A stretch of 64,000 nt of DNA from Haemophilus influenzae (GCF_019703545.1 NZ_AP018771.1:496001-560000), one strand, 5' to 3'; shown: positions 40,959 to 51,122, numbered from the stretch's first letter. Notes: a model not told the origin generated them from the letters alone. Program-made: numbers and translations.

Positions 40959-42011
40959 TTGAAAAAATTCTTTGCTCACTCACTCAAAAATCTTTTCCTT
41001 TCCACCACCGCACTTTTCGCGGCTTCCGCTTTTGCTAATAACAAACTTTACGTCTATAACTGGACAGACTATGTGCCTTCTGATTTAGTCGCACAGTTCT
41101 CTAAAGAAACTGGCATCGAGGTAATTTATTCTACCTTTGAAAGCAACGAAGAAATGTATGCGAAACTTAAACTTACTCAGAATACTGGTTCTAGCTATGA
41201 TTTGGTGTTTCCATCAAGTTACTACGTAAGTAAAATGATTAAGGAAAAGATGCTTCAACCGATTGATCAAAGTAAATTGACCAATATTCATCAAATCCCT
41301 AAACATTTATTAAATAAAGAATTCGACCTAGAAAATAAATATTCATTACCTTACGTTTACGGCTTAACAGGTATTGAAGTTAATGCGGATGAGATTGATC
41401 CTAAAACCATCACTAGCTGGGCGGATTTATGGAAACCTGAATTTAAAGGCAAAGTTCTCATGACCAGTGATGCGCGTGAAGTGTTTCACGTAGCATTATT
41501 GCTGGATGGTAAATCGCCAAATACCACCAATGAAGAAGACATCAAAACAGCTTATGAGCGTTTAGAAAAACTGTTACCAAATGTAGCGACTTTTAACTCT
41601 GATTCTCCTGAAGTCCCTTACGTACAAGGCGAAGTTGCAATTGGTATGATTTGGAATGGTTCTGCTTATTTAGCGCAGAAAGAAAATCAATCTCTTCAAT
41701 TTGTTTATCCAAAAGAAGGGGCTATTTTCTGGATGGATAATTATGCTATTCCGAATTCCGCTCAAAACGTGGAAGGGGCACATAAGTTCATCGACTTTTT
41801 ACTTCGCCCTGAAAATGCAAAAATTGTTATCGAACGCATGGGCTTTTCTATGCCAAATAATGGGGCGAAAACATTGCTAAGCGCGGAAGTTGCTAATGAT
41901 CCAAAATTATTTCCACCAGCGGAAGAAGTGGAAAAAGGAATTATGCAAGGCGATGTAGGAGAAGCGGTCGATATTTATGAAAAATATTGGAGTAAATTAA
42001 AAACTAATTAG
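40959..42011 (+). CDS. potD: Spermidine/putrescine-binding periplasmic protein
   Basis: A 350-residue extracellular solute-binding protein of the PotD/PotF family. Translation starts at TTG (40959), 8 nt after a very strong CGGAGG site, giving [20 protein letters not shown] and a signal peptide cut after AFA (about residue 26). The mature part begins [14 protein letters not shown], a family hallmark, with ligand-site blocks [11 protein letters not shown] and [10 protein letters not shown]. influenzae has a second potD with the potABC transporter elsewhere; no permease genes lie here, so this copy probably shares that transporter. Confidence 0.94.
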   Translation: MKKFFAHSLKNLFLSTTALFAASAFANNKLYVYNWTDYVPSDLVAQFSKETGIEVIYSTFESNEEMYAKLKLTQNTGSSYDLVFPSSYYVSKMIKEKMLQPIDQSKLTNIHQIPKHLLNKEFDLENKYSLPYVYGLTGIEVNADEIDPKTITSWADLWKPEFKGKVLMTSDAREVFHVALLLDGKSPNTTNEEDIKTAYERLEKLLPNVATFNSDSPEVPYVQGEVAIGMIWNGSAYLAQKENQSLQFVYPKEGAIFWMDNYAIPNSAQNVEGAHKFIDFLLRPENAKIVIERMGFSMPNNGAKTLLSAEVANDPKLFPPAEEVEKGIMQGDVGEAVDIYEKYWSKLKTN

Positions 42012-42031
42012 TTTCTCAATTTAGAAAACAA

Positions 42032-42061
42032 AAAAGTGCGGTAAAAATTTACCGCACTTTT
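42032..42061. terminator. Bidirectional terminator of potD and hslU from paired uptake signals
   Basis: AAAAGTGCGGTAAA (42032-42045) and TTTACCGCACTTTT (42048-42061) form a 14-bp stem with a 2-nt loop, flanked by A and T runs on both sides, between two convergent genes. Confidence 0.85.
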
Positions 42062-42080
42062 ATATGTAAAATTTTTATCT

Positions 42081-43415
42081 TTAAAGAATAAAACGACTCA
42101 AATCTTCATTTTCAACCACTTCGCCAAGTGCATCCGCAACATAAGCCGCATCAATATTGACCGTTTGACCATTCATATCGCTTGCACTGAAAGAAATTTT
42201 ATCCATTAAACGCTCCATTACCGTATGCAAACGGCGTGCACCGATATTTTCCGTTTTTTCATTCACTCGGAATGCAGCCTCAGCAATTTTCTTAACCGCC
42301 TCTGTTGTAAATTCAATATTCACCCCTTCTGTTGCCATCAACGCTTTATATTGTTCGGTTAAAGAGGCGTGAGGTTCTGTTAAAATGCGCTCAAAATCCG
42401 CCGCACTTAATGCGGTAAGTTCAACACGAATCGGCAAGCGCCCTTGTAGTTCAGGGATTAAATCTGAAGGACGAGCAACTTGGAATGCACCCGATGCAAT
42501 AAATAAGATATGATCAGTTTTAACCATTCCGTGTTTGGTACTAACAGTCGAGCCTTCTACTAGCGGAAGTAAATCACGTTGCACACCTTCGCGCGATACA
42601 TCTGCACCGCTATATTCACCTTTCTTACAAATTTTGTCGATTTCATCGATAAAGACAATACCATTTTGTTCTACCGCATCAATCGCTTTTTGTTTAAGTT
42701 CTTCAGGGTTAATTAATTTCGCGGCTTCATCATCAATCAACGCTTTCAACCCATCTTTAATTTTCATTTTGCGTTTTTTCGTTTTGTCTGAACCCAAATT
42801 TTGGAACAATGATTGCAGTTGATTTGTCATTTCTTCCATGCCTGGAGGAGCCATAATTTCAACCCCCATAGACACGCCAGCAGACACATCAATTTCAATT
42901 TCTTTATCATCTAATTGACCTTCACGTAATTTTTTGCGGAACGCTTGGCGAGTACTGCTGTGATTATCATGGCTTTCAACTTCGCCCCACTGATTTTTTG
43001 CTGGAGGAAGTAAAGCATCCAAAATACGCTCTTCGGCCGCGTCTTCAGCTCTTGCTCTGTTCTTCGCAATTTCCTGCTGGCGAACAAGCTTCATCGCACT
43101 ATCCGTTAAATCACGAATAATGGAATCCACCTCTTTCCCCACGTAACCCACTTCGGTAAATTTCGTTGCTTCTACTTTGATAAATGGTGCATTAGCTAAT
43201 TTTGCCAAACGGCGCGCAATTTCAGTTTTACCCACACCAGTTGGGCCAATCATCAGGATATTTTTTGGGGTTACTTCGTGACGCAGAGGTTCTTGAAGCT
43301 GCATACGACGCCAGCGATTACGCAGCGCAATCGCCACTGCACGCTTTGCATCGGCTTGACCAATAATATGTTGATCTAATTCAGAAACTATTTCACGAGG
43401 AGTCATTTCAGACAT
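42081..43415 (-). CDS. hslU: ATP-dependent protease ATPase subunit HslU
   Basis: AAA+ unfoldase of the HslVU (ClpYQ) protease, 444 residues from the ATG at 43415 (AAGGAAA upstream). A longer frame to 43487 would run into hslV and is rejected. Walker A is GPTGVGKT at residues 57-64 and Walker B is [10 protein letters not shown] near residue 255. The I-domain with [17 protein letters not shown] is near 160-176, and the C-terminal tail EDLSRFIL docks into HslV. It lies 10 nt after hslV. Confidence 0.97.
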   Translation of the reverse strand: MSEMTPREIVSELDQHIIGQADAKRAVAIALRNRWRRMQLQEPLRHEVTPKNILMIGPTGVGKTEIARRLAKLANAPFIKVEATKFTEVGYVGKEVDSIIRDLTDSAMKLVRQQEIAKNRARAEDAAEERILDALLPPAKNQWGEVESHDNHSSTRQAFRKKLREGQLDDKEIEIDVSAGVSMGVEIMAPPGMEEMTNQLQSLFQNLGSDKTKKRKMKIKDGLKALIDDEAAKLINPEELKQKAIDAVEQNGIVFIDEIDKICKKGEYSGADVSREGVQRDLLPLVEGSTVSTKHGMVKTDHILFIASGAFQVARPSDLIPELQGRLPIRVELTALSAADFERILTEPHASLTEQYKALMATEGVNIEFTTEAVKKIAEAAFRVNEKTENIGARRLHTVMERLMDKISFSASDMNGQTVNIDAAYVADALGEVVENEDLSRFIL

Positions 43416-43425
43416 AGCTTTTTCC

Positions 43426-43953
43426 TTAATTCGGTAATTCTTCAATAGTGAAATTGGTATTTGTGAACACGCAAATATCACCCGCAATTTTCAAAGATTT
43501 TTCAACAATTTCACGTGCAGAAAGTTCGGTATTTTCCACCAATGCACGTGCTGCAGACAACGCATAGTTACCACCCGATCCGATTGCTAAAATTTGATCT
43601 TCTTCGGGCTGAACCACATCGCCAATACCCGTGATGATTAAACTTTCTTTTTCATCCGCCACAATTAACATCGCTTCTAACTTACGAAGTGCGCGATCTG
43701 TACGCCAATCTTTCGCTAATTCCACCGCACTTTTTAGCAAATGCCCTTGATGCATTTCAAGTTTACGTTCAAATAATTCAAAAAGTGTAAATGCATCTGC
43801 CGTTCCACCCGCAAAACCAGCAAGTACCTTACCATTATATAAACGGCGTACTTTACGAGCATTACCTTTCATTACGGTATTGCCTAAAGAAACTTGTCCA
43901 TCACCGCCTACGACGACTTGCCCATTGCGACGTACGCTTACAATCGTTGTCAT
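43426..43953 (-). CDS. hslV: ATP-dependent protease proteolytic subunit HslV
   Basis: Proteasome-like threonine peptidase (175 residues) forming the double-ring core that HslU caps. After removal of Met1, Thr2 is the catalytic nucleophile ([24 protein letters not shown]). [21 protein letters not shown] and the [14 protein letters not shown] loop are intact. The first gene of the hslVU heat-shock pair; RBS AAGGACAG. Confidence 0.98.
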   Translation of the reverse strand: MTTIVSVRRNGQVVVGGDGQVSLGNTVMKGNARKVRRLYNGKVLAGFAGGTADAFTLFELFERKLEMHQGHLLKSAVELAKDWRTDRALRKLEAMLIVADEKESLIITGIGDVVQPEEDQILAIGSGGNYALSAARALVENTELSAREIVEKSLKIAGDICVFTNTNFTIEELPN

Positions 43954-44064
43954 TGTTCTGTCCTTTTTATAAAGTGAAAAGTTGTTCGTTATATGGCGAC
44001 AAATTGATTAAATTCAAGAGGGAAATTTATATTGTAGATTTATTCTTCACTCATAAATAAAAAA

Positions 44065-44080
44065 TGTGAAGTGAATCATA
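44065..44080. promoter_or_regulatory. CRP-type site upstream of aphA
   Basis: TGTGAAGTGAATCATA fits TGTGA-N6-TCACA at nine of ten key positions. It lies about 70 bases upstream of the start site expected from TTGAAT (44109-44114) and TATGAT (44131-44136), a usual class I activator distance. Confidence 0.5.
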
Positions 44081-44174
44081 CTTTGAAACAGCAAACGATT
44101 GCTAATTATTGAATATAAGCTAAAAAAATGTATGATGTGAGCGGTTTTTAAATCAACGTTTGTGAGGAAAGGCA

Positions 44175-44882
44175 ATGAAAAACGTCATGAAATTATCTGT
44201 AATCGCACTTTTAACTGCAGCTGCAGTTCCAGCGATGGCAGGCAAAACAGAACCTTATACTCAATCTGGCACTAATGCTCGTGAAATGTTACAAGAGCAA
44301 GCAATTCATTGGATTAGTGTTGATCAAATCAAACAAAGTTTAGAAGGTAAAGCACCAATTAATGTAAGCTTTGATATTGATGATACCGTGCTTTTCAGTA
44401 GCCCTTGCTTTTACCACGGACAACAAAAATTCTCACCAGGTAAACACGATTATTTGAAAAACCAAGATTTCTGGAATGAAGTAAATGCAGGTTGCGATAA
44501 ATATTCTATTCCAAAACAAATTGCCATAGATTTAATTAATATGCACCAAGCACGTGGCGACCAAGTTTACTTTTTCACTGGCCGTACCGCTGGCAAAGTG
44601 GATGGTGTAACACTAATTTTAGAAAAAACGTTCAATATTAAGAATATGCACCCAGTTGAATTTATGGGCAGCCGTGAACGTACAACAAAATATAACAAAA
44701 CGCCTGCAATCATTTCACATAAAGTTAGTATTCACTATGGCGATAGCGATGATGATGTGCTAGCAGCTAAAGAAGCGGGTGTTCGTGGTATTCGTTTAAT
44801 GCGTGCCGCAAACTCTACTTATCAACCAATGCCAACTTTAGGCGGCTATGGCGAAGAAGTGTTAATCAATTCAAGCTATTAA
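44175..44882 (+). CDS. aphA: Class B acid phosphatase AphA
   Basis: Periplasmic non-specific acid phosphatase of the HAD superfamily (235 residues), magnesium-dependent, acting on nucleotides and phosphoesters. The signal peptide MKNVMKLSVIALLTAAAVPA is cut after AMA (residue 22). The DDDD-type motif FDIDDTVLFSS places the nucleophile Asp67 and acid/base Asp69; FFTGRT (about residue 135) and HYGDSDDDVLAAKEAG (about 193-208) are the other catalytic motifs. In this organism it may help release nucleosides for the transporters in this window. RBS GAGGAAAGG. Confidence 0.96.
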   Translation: MKNVMKLSVIALLTAAAVPAMAGKTEPYTQSGTNAREMLQEQAIHWISVDQIKQSLEGKAPINVSFDIDDTVLFSSPCFYHGQQKFSPGKHDYLKNQDFWNEVNAGCDKYSIPKQIAIDLINMHQARGDQVYFFTGRTAGKVDGVTLILEKTFNIKNMHPVEFMGSRERTTKYNKTPAIISHKVSIHYGDSDDDVLAAKEAGVRGIRLMRAANSTYQPMPTLGGYGEEVLINSSY

Positions 44883-44907
44883 TTGACCGCAAGTTGGGAT
44901 TTATCTT

Positions 44908-45787
44908 CCCCCAAAAAGTTAGATTGATTTAGTTCAAGGACTGAGTTCTGTCATTCACAGGGCTCAGCCCTTTTAGTTTCCCCTGAATGTGATCATGGTT
45001 GTAATAATGAATGTGCTCATGAATTTTTTTTTACAGTTGTTTGAACGTCTCAAATCGTTTGTCGTAATAACATTCAGTTTTTAATCGTCCAAAGAGGTTT
45101 TCCATCGCATTGTTATCTAAATAATTTCCTTTCCTTGACATATTCTGTTGAATGCTATTCTCTCGTAAAATTGCCTGATAACCGACCATTTGATACTGCC
45201 AACCTTGGTCGGAATGTAAAATTGGGTTTTGCGTCTTCAAGTCTTTTTTGTTGGTTGAGTTCTCCGCACGTAGTAAATTTTCCAATTCTAGTTCTTCCCC
45301 TCATGTTTTCGGTTTAGGTGGCATCTTAGGGTATTTCGGTTTCATGATTGGACGATTTTTAGGTTTGGGGATTAAGCCGTTTATACCTTGTTTTTCAAAG
45401 GCTTGCAGCCATTGACTAACAACGTCTGAATTGGTAATGACAAAATGTAAGTATGCGGATTCTGCAGAAAATTGCCCATTTTTAACCGCTTGTATCACGT
45501 TAAGTTTAAATTCAGATGAGTCATTTCGGTTTTATCCAGCACGGCTAACCCATTGATTCCACTATGATTAAATTGGTTAATCCAATGTCGTAATGCTCTG
45601 CTAGCAAGTTGAAAATGCCTGCGGGTAAGTGAACGATTTTTACCATTTTGAAGATCAAATTCGATGACTTGTTGCTTGAAAAGAGTGTTGTATTTGGTCA
45701 TAAAAAATCTACACCTTAGTTGGTTATTTAGTCAATTTTTGGGGTGTAGATCATAAAGTGCGTTTTTTACTACTAACTTTTTTAGGT
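44908..45787 (-). mobile_element. Degenerate IS3-family (IS150-group) insertion sequence
   Basis: An element of about 0.9 kb bounded by imperfect inverted ends: CCCCCAAAAAGTTAG (44908-44922) on the left, and on the right CTAACTTTTTTAGG (45772-45785), whose complement is CCTAAAAAAGTTAG. Intact members are about 1.2-1.5 kb, so some 0.5 kb is missing. The inside encodes remnants of OrfA and OrfB. It fills the whole gap between aphA and luxS. Confidence 0.75.
44929..45701 (-). pseudogene. IS3-family transposase remnant (OrfA and OrfB fragments)
   Basis: Reading on the minus strand, a first helix-turn-helix (MTKYNTLFKQQVIEFDLQNG..., from 45701) is followed after a frameshift near 45533 by SSEFKLNVIQAVKNGQFSAE, the second HTH of OrfA. 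After the stop at 45301, coding similarity resumes as [10 protein letters not shown] and passes directly into the integrase end ([18 protein letters not shown], then [16 protein letters not shown]). The stretch with the first catalytic Asp is deleted. A TAA (about 45031) interrupts before the conserved tail KIHEHIHYYN...IQGKLKGLSPV. It cannot make an active transposase. Confidence 0.85.
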
Positions 45788-45802
45788 TAATCAAGCGTCT
45801 TC

Positions 45803-46306
45803 CTATTTTAATAAGGAATTATCGAGTGACAAATCTTCATTTTTATTTACACCTATACCGCGTGCGATAACATTTTTGGCAATTTCGTGTGCATCTTCTA
45901 AGGAATGTTCCGTATAGCTTCCGCATTGATAGATATTTAATTCGGGAATAGAAGCTTGATCTTGTACACCTAAAACATCTTGCATTGAAGCTAACCAAGC
46001 CTCAGATACTTCCTGTTCATTTGGTGTGCCAATCAAAGACATATAAAATCCCGTGCGACATCCCATCGGAGAAATATCAATAATTTCTATGCTATCGCCA
46101 TTTAAGTGATCGCGCATAAATCCAGCAAACAAATGTTCAAGTGTATGAATGCCTTTTGGGGAAAGAATTTCTTTGTTTGGAATACAAAAACGTAAATCAA
46201 AAACAGTAATATTATCGCCTTTTGGCGTGCGCATCGTTTTTGCAATGCGTACTGCAGGTGCGTTCATTTTTGTGTGATCCACTTTAAAACTATCAAGTAA
46301 TGGCAT
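45803..46306 (-). CDS. luxS: S-ribosylhomocysteine lyase
   Basis: LuxS (167 residues) cleaves S-ribosylhomocysteine to homocysteine and DPD, the precursor of autoinducer-2. The metal ligands are His54 and His58 in HTLEHLF and Cys128 in [10 protein letters not shown]; catalytic Glu57 and Cys83 (GCRTGFYM) are present. The gene starts at 46306 with AAGGAAA upstream. Its promoter would overlap the tandem small-RNA-like units on the opposite strand. Confidence 0.98.
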   Translation of the reverse strand: MPLLDSFKVDHTKMNAPAVRIAKTMRTPKGDNITVFDLRFCIPNKEILSPKGIHTLEHLFAGFMRDHLNGDSIEIIDISPMGCRTGFYMSLIGTPNEQEVSEAWLASMQDVLGVQDQASIPELNIYQCGSYTEHSLEDAHEIAKNVIARGIGVNKNEDLSLDNSLLK

Positions 46307-46399
46307 AAATTTTCCTTATAAATCAGTTGGTTAAGAAATAATTGAATAAATATTTATTTTTTACAAATTTTAATGAACTTTATAGTAAGGTTCATTGTC

Positions 46400-46480
46400 T
46401 TATAGAACAAGCAACTTGCAGTTGTTTTAATAAAATTGGTTCCTTAGGTTATTGCCCCACATTTATTGTGGGGTTTCTTT
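46400..46480 (+). ncRNA. Candidate small RNA, unit 1 of a tandem pair
   Basis: A unit with TTATAG as possible -10 (46400-46405), then a 5' hairpin CAACT-TGC-AGTTG (46412-46424), an unpaired A/T-rich stretch with GGTTCCTTAGG (46438-46448), and the terminator CCCCACA-TTTAT-TGTGGGG (46455-46473) followed by TTTCTTTT. The orientation is fixed by the T tract. No reading frame of useful length is present. The TTCCTTAG part is complementary to CTAAGGAA-type ribosome sites. Predicted transcript about 70 nt. Confidence 0.6.
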
Positions 46481-46544
46481 TATGCAAAAATTTTTATTTT
46501 GAAAATTTTTAAAAAATGTTGAACTTTCTTATAAAGCATTAGTC

Positions 46545-46626
46545 TTATAGTGTAAGCAACTTGCAGTTGTTTTAATAAAATTGGTTCCTTAGGTTATTTG
46601 CCCCACATTTATTGTGGGGTTTTTTC
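46545..46626 (+). ncRNA. Candidate small RNA, unit 2 of a tandem pair
   Basis: Repeats unit 1 exactly 145 bases later. From the 5' hairpin (46557-46569) to the end of the terminator stem (46601-46619) it is identical except for one added T. The upstream sequences differ apart from a shared CTTATAG, so each unit seems to have its own promoter. The terminator is followed by six T. It ends just before the 3' end of the opposite yqaA-like gene. Confidence 0.6.
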
Positions 46627-46635
46627 TTGCTCATT

Positions 46636-47109
46636 TTATAATAAGAATGGTGTACTCAAAAACAATAACGCAACATAACGAACCATTTTTCCCAGAAAGA
46701 TAAAGAGACTACTCGTTACAAAATTTAATCTTAACCAACCAGCTATGGCACAAAATAAATCGCCAACTACAGGCAGCCAGCTCAAAAGTAAAGCAATCGC
46801 CCCATAACGCCGTAGCTGATTTATTGCCCATAAAGTGCGGTAATTTTTGGGATCGAATTTTGGCATCCATCGTCCAATTCCGTAAGTGGTTAAACTTCCT
46901 AAGCTATTTCCAGCGGTTGCAATCAATATTAGAGCTAATATATCTGCGTTAAATAAAGAACCTAACATTAATTTAGGTACAGCAAGTGCAACAAATATAA
47001 CTTCTGAATTACCTGGTAATACTGTGGCACTCAAAAACGCACTGATAAACATAAAGCATAAGCTATTAGCCTGCCAAAAATCAGCACTAAAAAATGAAAA
47101 AATATCCAT
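46636..47109 (-). CDS. YqaA-family (DedA/SNARE-associated superfamily) membrane protein
   Basis: A 157-residue polytopic membrane protein. The motif GNSLGSLTTYGIGRWMP (about residues 68-84) and the later LLSWLPVVGDLFCAIAGWLRL (about 112-132) are the paired re-entrant signatures of the DedA-like VTT domain, whose members move phospholipids or affect membrane energetics. It begins inside the last codon of the upstream HAD phosphatase (TAATG overlap, 1 base), so the two are translationally coupled, as in the E. coli yqaB-yqaA pair. Confidence 0.88.
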   Translation of the reverse strand: MDIFSFFSADFWQANSLCFMFISAFLSATVLPGNSEVIFVALAVPKLMLGSLFNADILALILIATAGNSLGSLTTYGIGRWMPKFDPKNYRTLWAINQLRRYGAIALLLSWLPVVGDLFCAIAGWLRLNFVTSSLFIFLGKMVRYVALLFLSTPFLL

Positions 47110-47711
47110 TATCTTGGCGAAATAATTTCTCGTGTGCGAACATCAAACACATCCATTCCCGCACTTAATCCTGCTTGCACGCCTAAATCCGCATCTTCAA
47201 ATACGATACAACGACTTGGATTTGCTTGAATTAACTCCGCACAGCGTAAAAAAGTTTCTGGATGTGGTTTATGTTCTTTTACATCATCTGCACTGACAAT
47301 GGCATTAAAGTAAGGTGCGATAGCCAGTTTATCCATCAACATATCAATAATTTTACGGTGTGAGCCAGAACCTAAAGCAATCGGCTTTTTCTGATGGAAG
47401 GATTTAACAATTTCAAAGGTTGGCAATAACTTTGATTGAGTCGGAATAAGTTGATAAGACAACTCACGTTTTGCAGCCAGCACATCCTCAATTCTATCCA
47501 ATGGCATATTCGCCGCTTTCATCATTTCCCCCGCGATAGTTCGAACCGTCGCCCCGCCGAAGTTATACATAATTTGAAAATCAAATTCATAGCCAAATTT
47601 CTTTCCCACCATTGTCCAAGCCTGCGCATGCACGGGCATGGTATCAATTAAAGTTCCATCCATATCAAAAATCAATCCTTCATATGGATTGAAGATCTCG
47701 TAATCTAACAT
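47109..47711 (-). CDS. yqaB: HAD-family sugar phosphatase (YqaB-like)
   Basis: A 200-residue haloacid-dehalogenase phosphatase of the beta-phosphoglucomutase-like group. Motif I is DMDGTLID (Asp16 nucleophile, Asp18). Motif II is ALGSGS near residue 117, and motif III/IV is HKPHPETF (about 145) and VFEDADLGVQAG (about 170). E. coli YqaB dephosphorylates fructose 1-phosphate and related sugar phosphates; the same role is probable here. RBS AAGGATG. Confidence 0.88.
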   Translation of the reverse strand: MLDYEIFNPYEGLIFDMDGTLIDTMPVHAQAWTMVGKKFGYEFDFQIMYNFGGATVRTIAGEMMKAANMPLDRIEDVLAAKRELSYQLIPTQSKLLPTFEIVKSFHQKKPIALGSGSHRKIIDMLMDKLAIAPYFNAIVSADDVKEHKPHPETFLRCAELIQANPSRCIVFEDADLGVQAGLSAGMDVFDVRTREIISPR

Positions 47712-47826
47712 TTTTACATCCTTACAAATTTTTTTACCATTTTGCTACAAAACTGTGATCTATGCACTGTTTTATTTCAGTAAAGTGCGGTAAATTAGCG
47801 AACAAATTTTGAACTAACAAAAACAA

Positions 47827-48204
47827 ATGCGGTTATTTAAGCAACTAGAACGTTGGAAAATTCGCAAGCAAATAAATCAATCTATTATTGATGTGATATT
47901 TCGTTTACGAAATCGATTAGCTCATTACTGGCAAGCTGATGTGAATACGCCTCAAGTGGATTTTATGCTGCTACACATTGCTTGCAGCTTAGGTCGAATA
48001 GAACGAGGAGGTTGTGTTTCTTCGCTTTATTCAGAAATGCTCGAAGAAATGCAAAGTGCGGTCATTTTTCCACAAGTTTTAGCTATTCATCAAGATTTAC
48101 TCAAGTTAATGCCATTTTCCATTCCTGAAGCAGAACAAACTTATTTTTTAGCGAACATTCATTCTTTGGTTCTTGAACAGAAGCAATTAAAGCCTTTGAA
48201 ATGA
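47827..48204 (+). CDS. Single PRD-domain protein (putative PTS-responsive)
   Basis: A 125-residue protein with no DNA- or RNA-binding domain. The region DFMLLHIACSLGRIERGG (about residues 44-61), with a helix-embedded His and Arg, followed by helical segments up to ANIHSLVL, resembles one PTS-regulation domain as found in BglG/LicT antiterminators. Such domains are controlled by phosphorylation from HPr or EIIB. The assignment is by pattern only. It has no clear RBS (ACTAACAAAAACAA precedes the ATG), starts over part of an uptake-like TGCGGT, and lies alone upstream of rsmG. Confidence 0.6.
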   Translation: MRLFKQLERWKIRKQINQSIIDVIFRLRNRLAHYWQADVNTPQVDFMLLHIACSLGRIERGGCVSSLYSEMLEEMQSAVIFPQVLAIHQDLLKLMPFSIPEAEQTYFLANIHSLVLEQKQLKPLK

Positions 48205-48343
48205 ATTATGCGGAGGTGCATTCAATTTATGGTGTAAAACTGGACATTGATTCGGTAAATAATTCATCAAATTACTAAAAACATTAAGGAAATTTACCGC
48301 ACTTTTAAGTAAAATAGCGTAATTTTTCAAAGAGATAATAAAT

Positions 48344-48955
48344 ATGAAAGCCAAATTAGTCAGTTTACTTGCGCAAGCAAATATAAAAATAAGTGATCAA
48401 CAAATTCAGCAGTTGATTAATCTGGTCAATTTACTCAATAAATGGAATAAAGCTTATAATTTGACGTCAGTTCGTGATCCACAAGAAATGTTAGTTAAAC
48501 ATATTTTAGATAGTCTTGTTGTAAGTCCTTATTTACAAGGTGATCGTTTTATTGATGTCGGTACAGGGCCTGGTTTGCCTGGTTTACCTTTGGCAATTAT
48601 TAATCCTTCCAAACAATTTGTCCTCCTTGATAGCTTAGGTAAGCGTATTAGTTTTATTCGAAATGCTATACGTGAGCTTAGACTAACTAATGTAACCCCC
48701 GTTTTAAGTCGAGTAGAAGAATATCAACCTGAAGATAAATTTGATGGCGTATTAAGTCGTGCTTTTGCTTCGTTAAAAGATATGACAGATTGGTGCCATC
48801 ATTTACCAAAAGAAAATGGATATTTTTATGCATTAAAAGGGATTTATCAGGAAGATGAAATTAATGAATTGAATAAAAAATATACTATTCAAAAAGTGAT
48901 TGAATTATCTGTTCCTGAACTTATAGGCGAACGACATTTAATCGTTTTACGTTAA
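48344..48955 (+). CDS. rsmG: 16S rRNA (guanine(527)-N7)-methyltransferase RsmG
   Basis: RsmG (GidB), 203 residues, methylates G527 in the 530 loop of 16S rRNA using SAM; its loss gives low-level streptomycin resistance. The SAM-binding motif is [15 protein letters not shown] (about residues 70-84), and [27 protein letters not shown] is the typical N-terminal block. It directly precedes the atp operon, the conserved position, but its partner mnmG is not adjacent. RBS is weak (AGAGATAA). Confidence 0.96.
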   Translation: MKAKLVSLLAQANIKISDQQIQQLINLVNLLNKWNKAYNLTSVRDPQEMLVKHILDSLVVSPYLQGDRFIDVGTGPGLPGLPLAIINPSKQFVLLDSLGKRISFIRNAIRELRLTNVTPVLSRVEEYQPEDKFDGVLSRAFASLKDMTDWCHHLPKENGYFYALKGIYQEDEINELNKKYTIQKVIELSVPELIGERHLIVLR

Positions 48956-48983
48956 AAAGTAACAAATAGATAAATTATTTTCT

Positions 48984-49010
48984 AAAAGTGTGATTTATAT
49001 AACACTTTTT
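48984..49010 (+). terminator. Terminator between rsmG and the atp operon
   Basis: AAAAGTGT (48984-48991) pairs with ACACTTTT (49002-49009) followed by T and ATG; an 8-bp AT-rich stem of moderate strength. Confidence 0.5.
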
Positions 49011-49023
49011 ATGTGTTTTTAAG

Positions 49024-49051
49024 TTGAATCTAAAGCCAGCAAAGGTATAAT
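49024..49051 (+). promoter_or_regulatory. Predicted promoter of the atp operon
   Basis: TTGAAT (49024-49029), a 16-bp spacer and a perfect TATAAT (49046-49051) lie 30 bases before atpI. Confidence 0.75.
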
Positions 49052-49080
49052 CGGCGGGCTAAAATTATTTTGTAAAAGTG

Positions 49081-49455
49081 ATGTCGCGCATTTTATCTCA
49101 CGCTAAAAAAAACTACAGAAAAGCTATTGTTATTGAGAGTCTTTTGCTTGTAGTTTTTTATTTGCTTATTTATGGATGGCAACGCCAAAGTGCGGTAGAT
49201 TTTAGTTACGGTTTTTTAAGTGCCTTTTTGCCTTTTTGTACATTTATATTTATCATTTTTTACAGAAAACAAAATTTTTCAACAAAACTGACCGCACTTT
49301 ATCGTGCTGAAGCAATAAAGTTTATTTTAACGATGGTTTTTATCATTATTGCCATCAAATGGTTATTCGTTATCAATTTTATTGCGTTTTTTGTTGGTTT
49401 TTTATTGGCATTAGTGCTGAATAATATTATTCCACTTATTCTCAATAAAATTTAA
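49081..49455 (+). CDS. atpI: ATP synthase accessory protein I
   Basis: A 124-residue membrane protein with about four hydrophobic segments, first gene of the ATP synthase operon; AtpI is a non-essential factor proposed to help assemble the c-ring. I use the ATG at 49081; an adjacent GTG at 49078 would add one residue. No convincing RBS is visible, and the predicted start of transcription is only about 22 bases upstream. Two uptake signals lie inside the gene (near 49190 and 49290). Confidence 0.9.
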   Translation: MSRILSHAKKNYRKAIVIESLLLVVFYLLIYGWQRQSAVDFSYGFLSAFLPFCTFIFIIFYRKQNFSTKLTALYRAEAIKFILTMVFIIIAIKWLFVINFIAFFVGFLLALVLNNIIPLILNKI

Positions 49456-50280
<825 letters not shown>

Positions 50281-50317
50281 TCGTTTTTTATTAACCAGCT
50301 CTAGGGCTAAAACTTAA

Positions 50318-50590
<273 letters not shown>

Positions 50591-50639
50591 TCACCTTATT
50601 TGCTTATCAACGTAAAACAAGCATAGTAAGGAGGACGTT

Positions 50640-51110
50640 GTGAATTTAAATGCAACATTGATTGGTCAACTTATCGCATTCGCACTTTTTGTGTGGTTTT
50701 GCATGAAGTTTGTTTGGCCACCAATTATTAATGCGATTGAAACACGTCAAAGCCAAATTGCGAACGCTTTAGCGTCAGCTGAAGCAGCTAAAAAAGAGCA
50801 AGCAGATACGAAAAATCTTGTTGAACAAGAACTTTCAGCTGCAAAAGTACAAGCTCAAGAAATTTTAGATGCAGCGAATAAACGTCGCAATGAAGTGTTA
50901 GACGAAGTGAAGGCTGAAGCCGAAGAACTAAAAGCAAAAATTATTGCACAAGGTTATGCTGAAGTAGAAGCAGAACGTAAACGTGTTCAAGAAGAATTAC
51001 GTCTTAAGGTGGCTTCATTGGCTGTGGCTGGTGCTGAGAAAATTGTGGGTCGTTCTATTGATGAAGCGGCAAACAATGACATTATTGATAAATTAGTTGC
51101 AGAGTTATAA
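50640..51110 (+). CDS. atpF: ATP synthase subunit b
   Basis: Peripheral-stalk subunit b (156 residues): one N-terminal membrane helix ([20 protein letters not shown]) and a long, charged, parallel coiled coil to the C-terminus. It starts at GTG with a perfect AAGGAGG 5 nt upstream. Confidence 0.97.
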   Translation: MNLNATLIGQLIAFALFVWFCMKFVWPPIINAIETRQSQIANALASAEAAKKEQADTKNLVEQELSAAKVQAQEILDAANKRRNEVLDEVKAEAEELKAKIIAQGYAEVEAERKRVQEELRLKVASLAVAGAEKIVGRSIDEAANNDIIDKLVAEL

Positions 51111-51122
51111 GAGGCTTAGCTT

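Noticed and set aside
42081-43487. Longer hslU frame to 43487
   Set aside because: It would overlap hslV by over 60 bases; the ATG at 43415 has its own RBS and the usual N-terminus.
46381-46630. Tandem units as simple duplicated terminators of luxS or the yqaA-like gene
   Set aside because: The T tracts point along the plus strand, opposite to both genes, and conservation covers the 5' hairpin and linker as well as the terminator stem.
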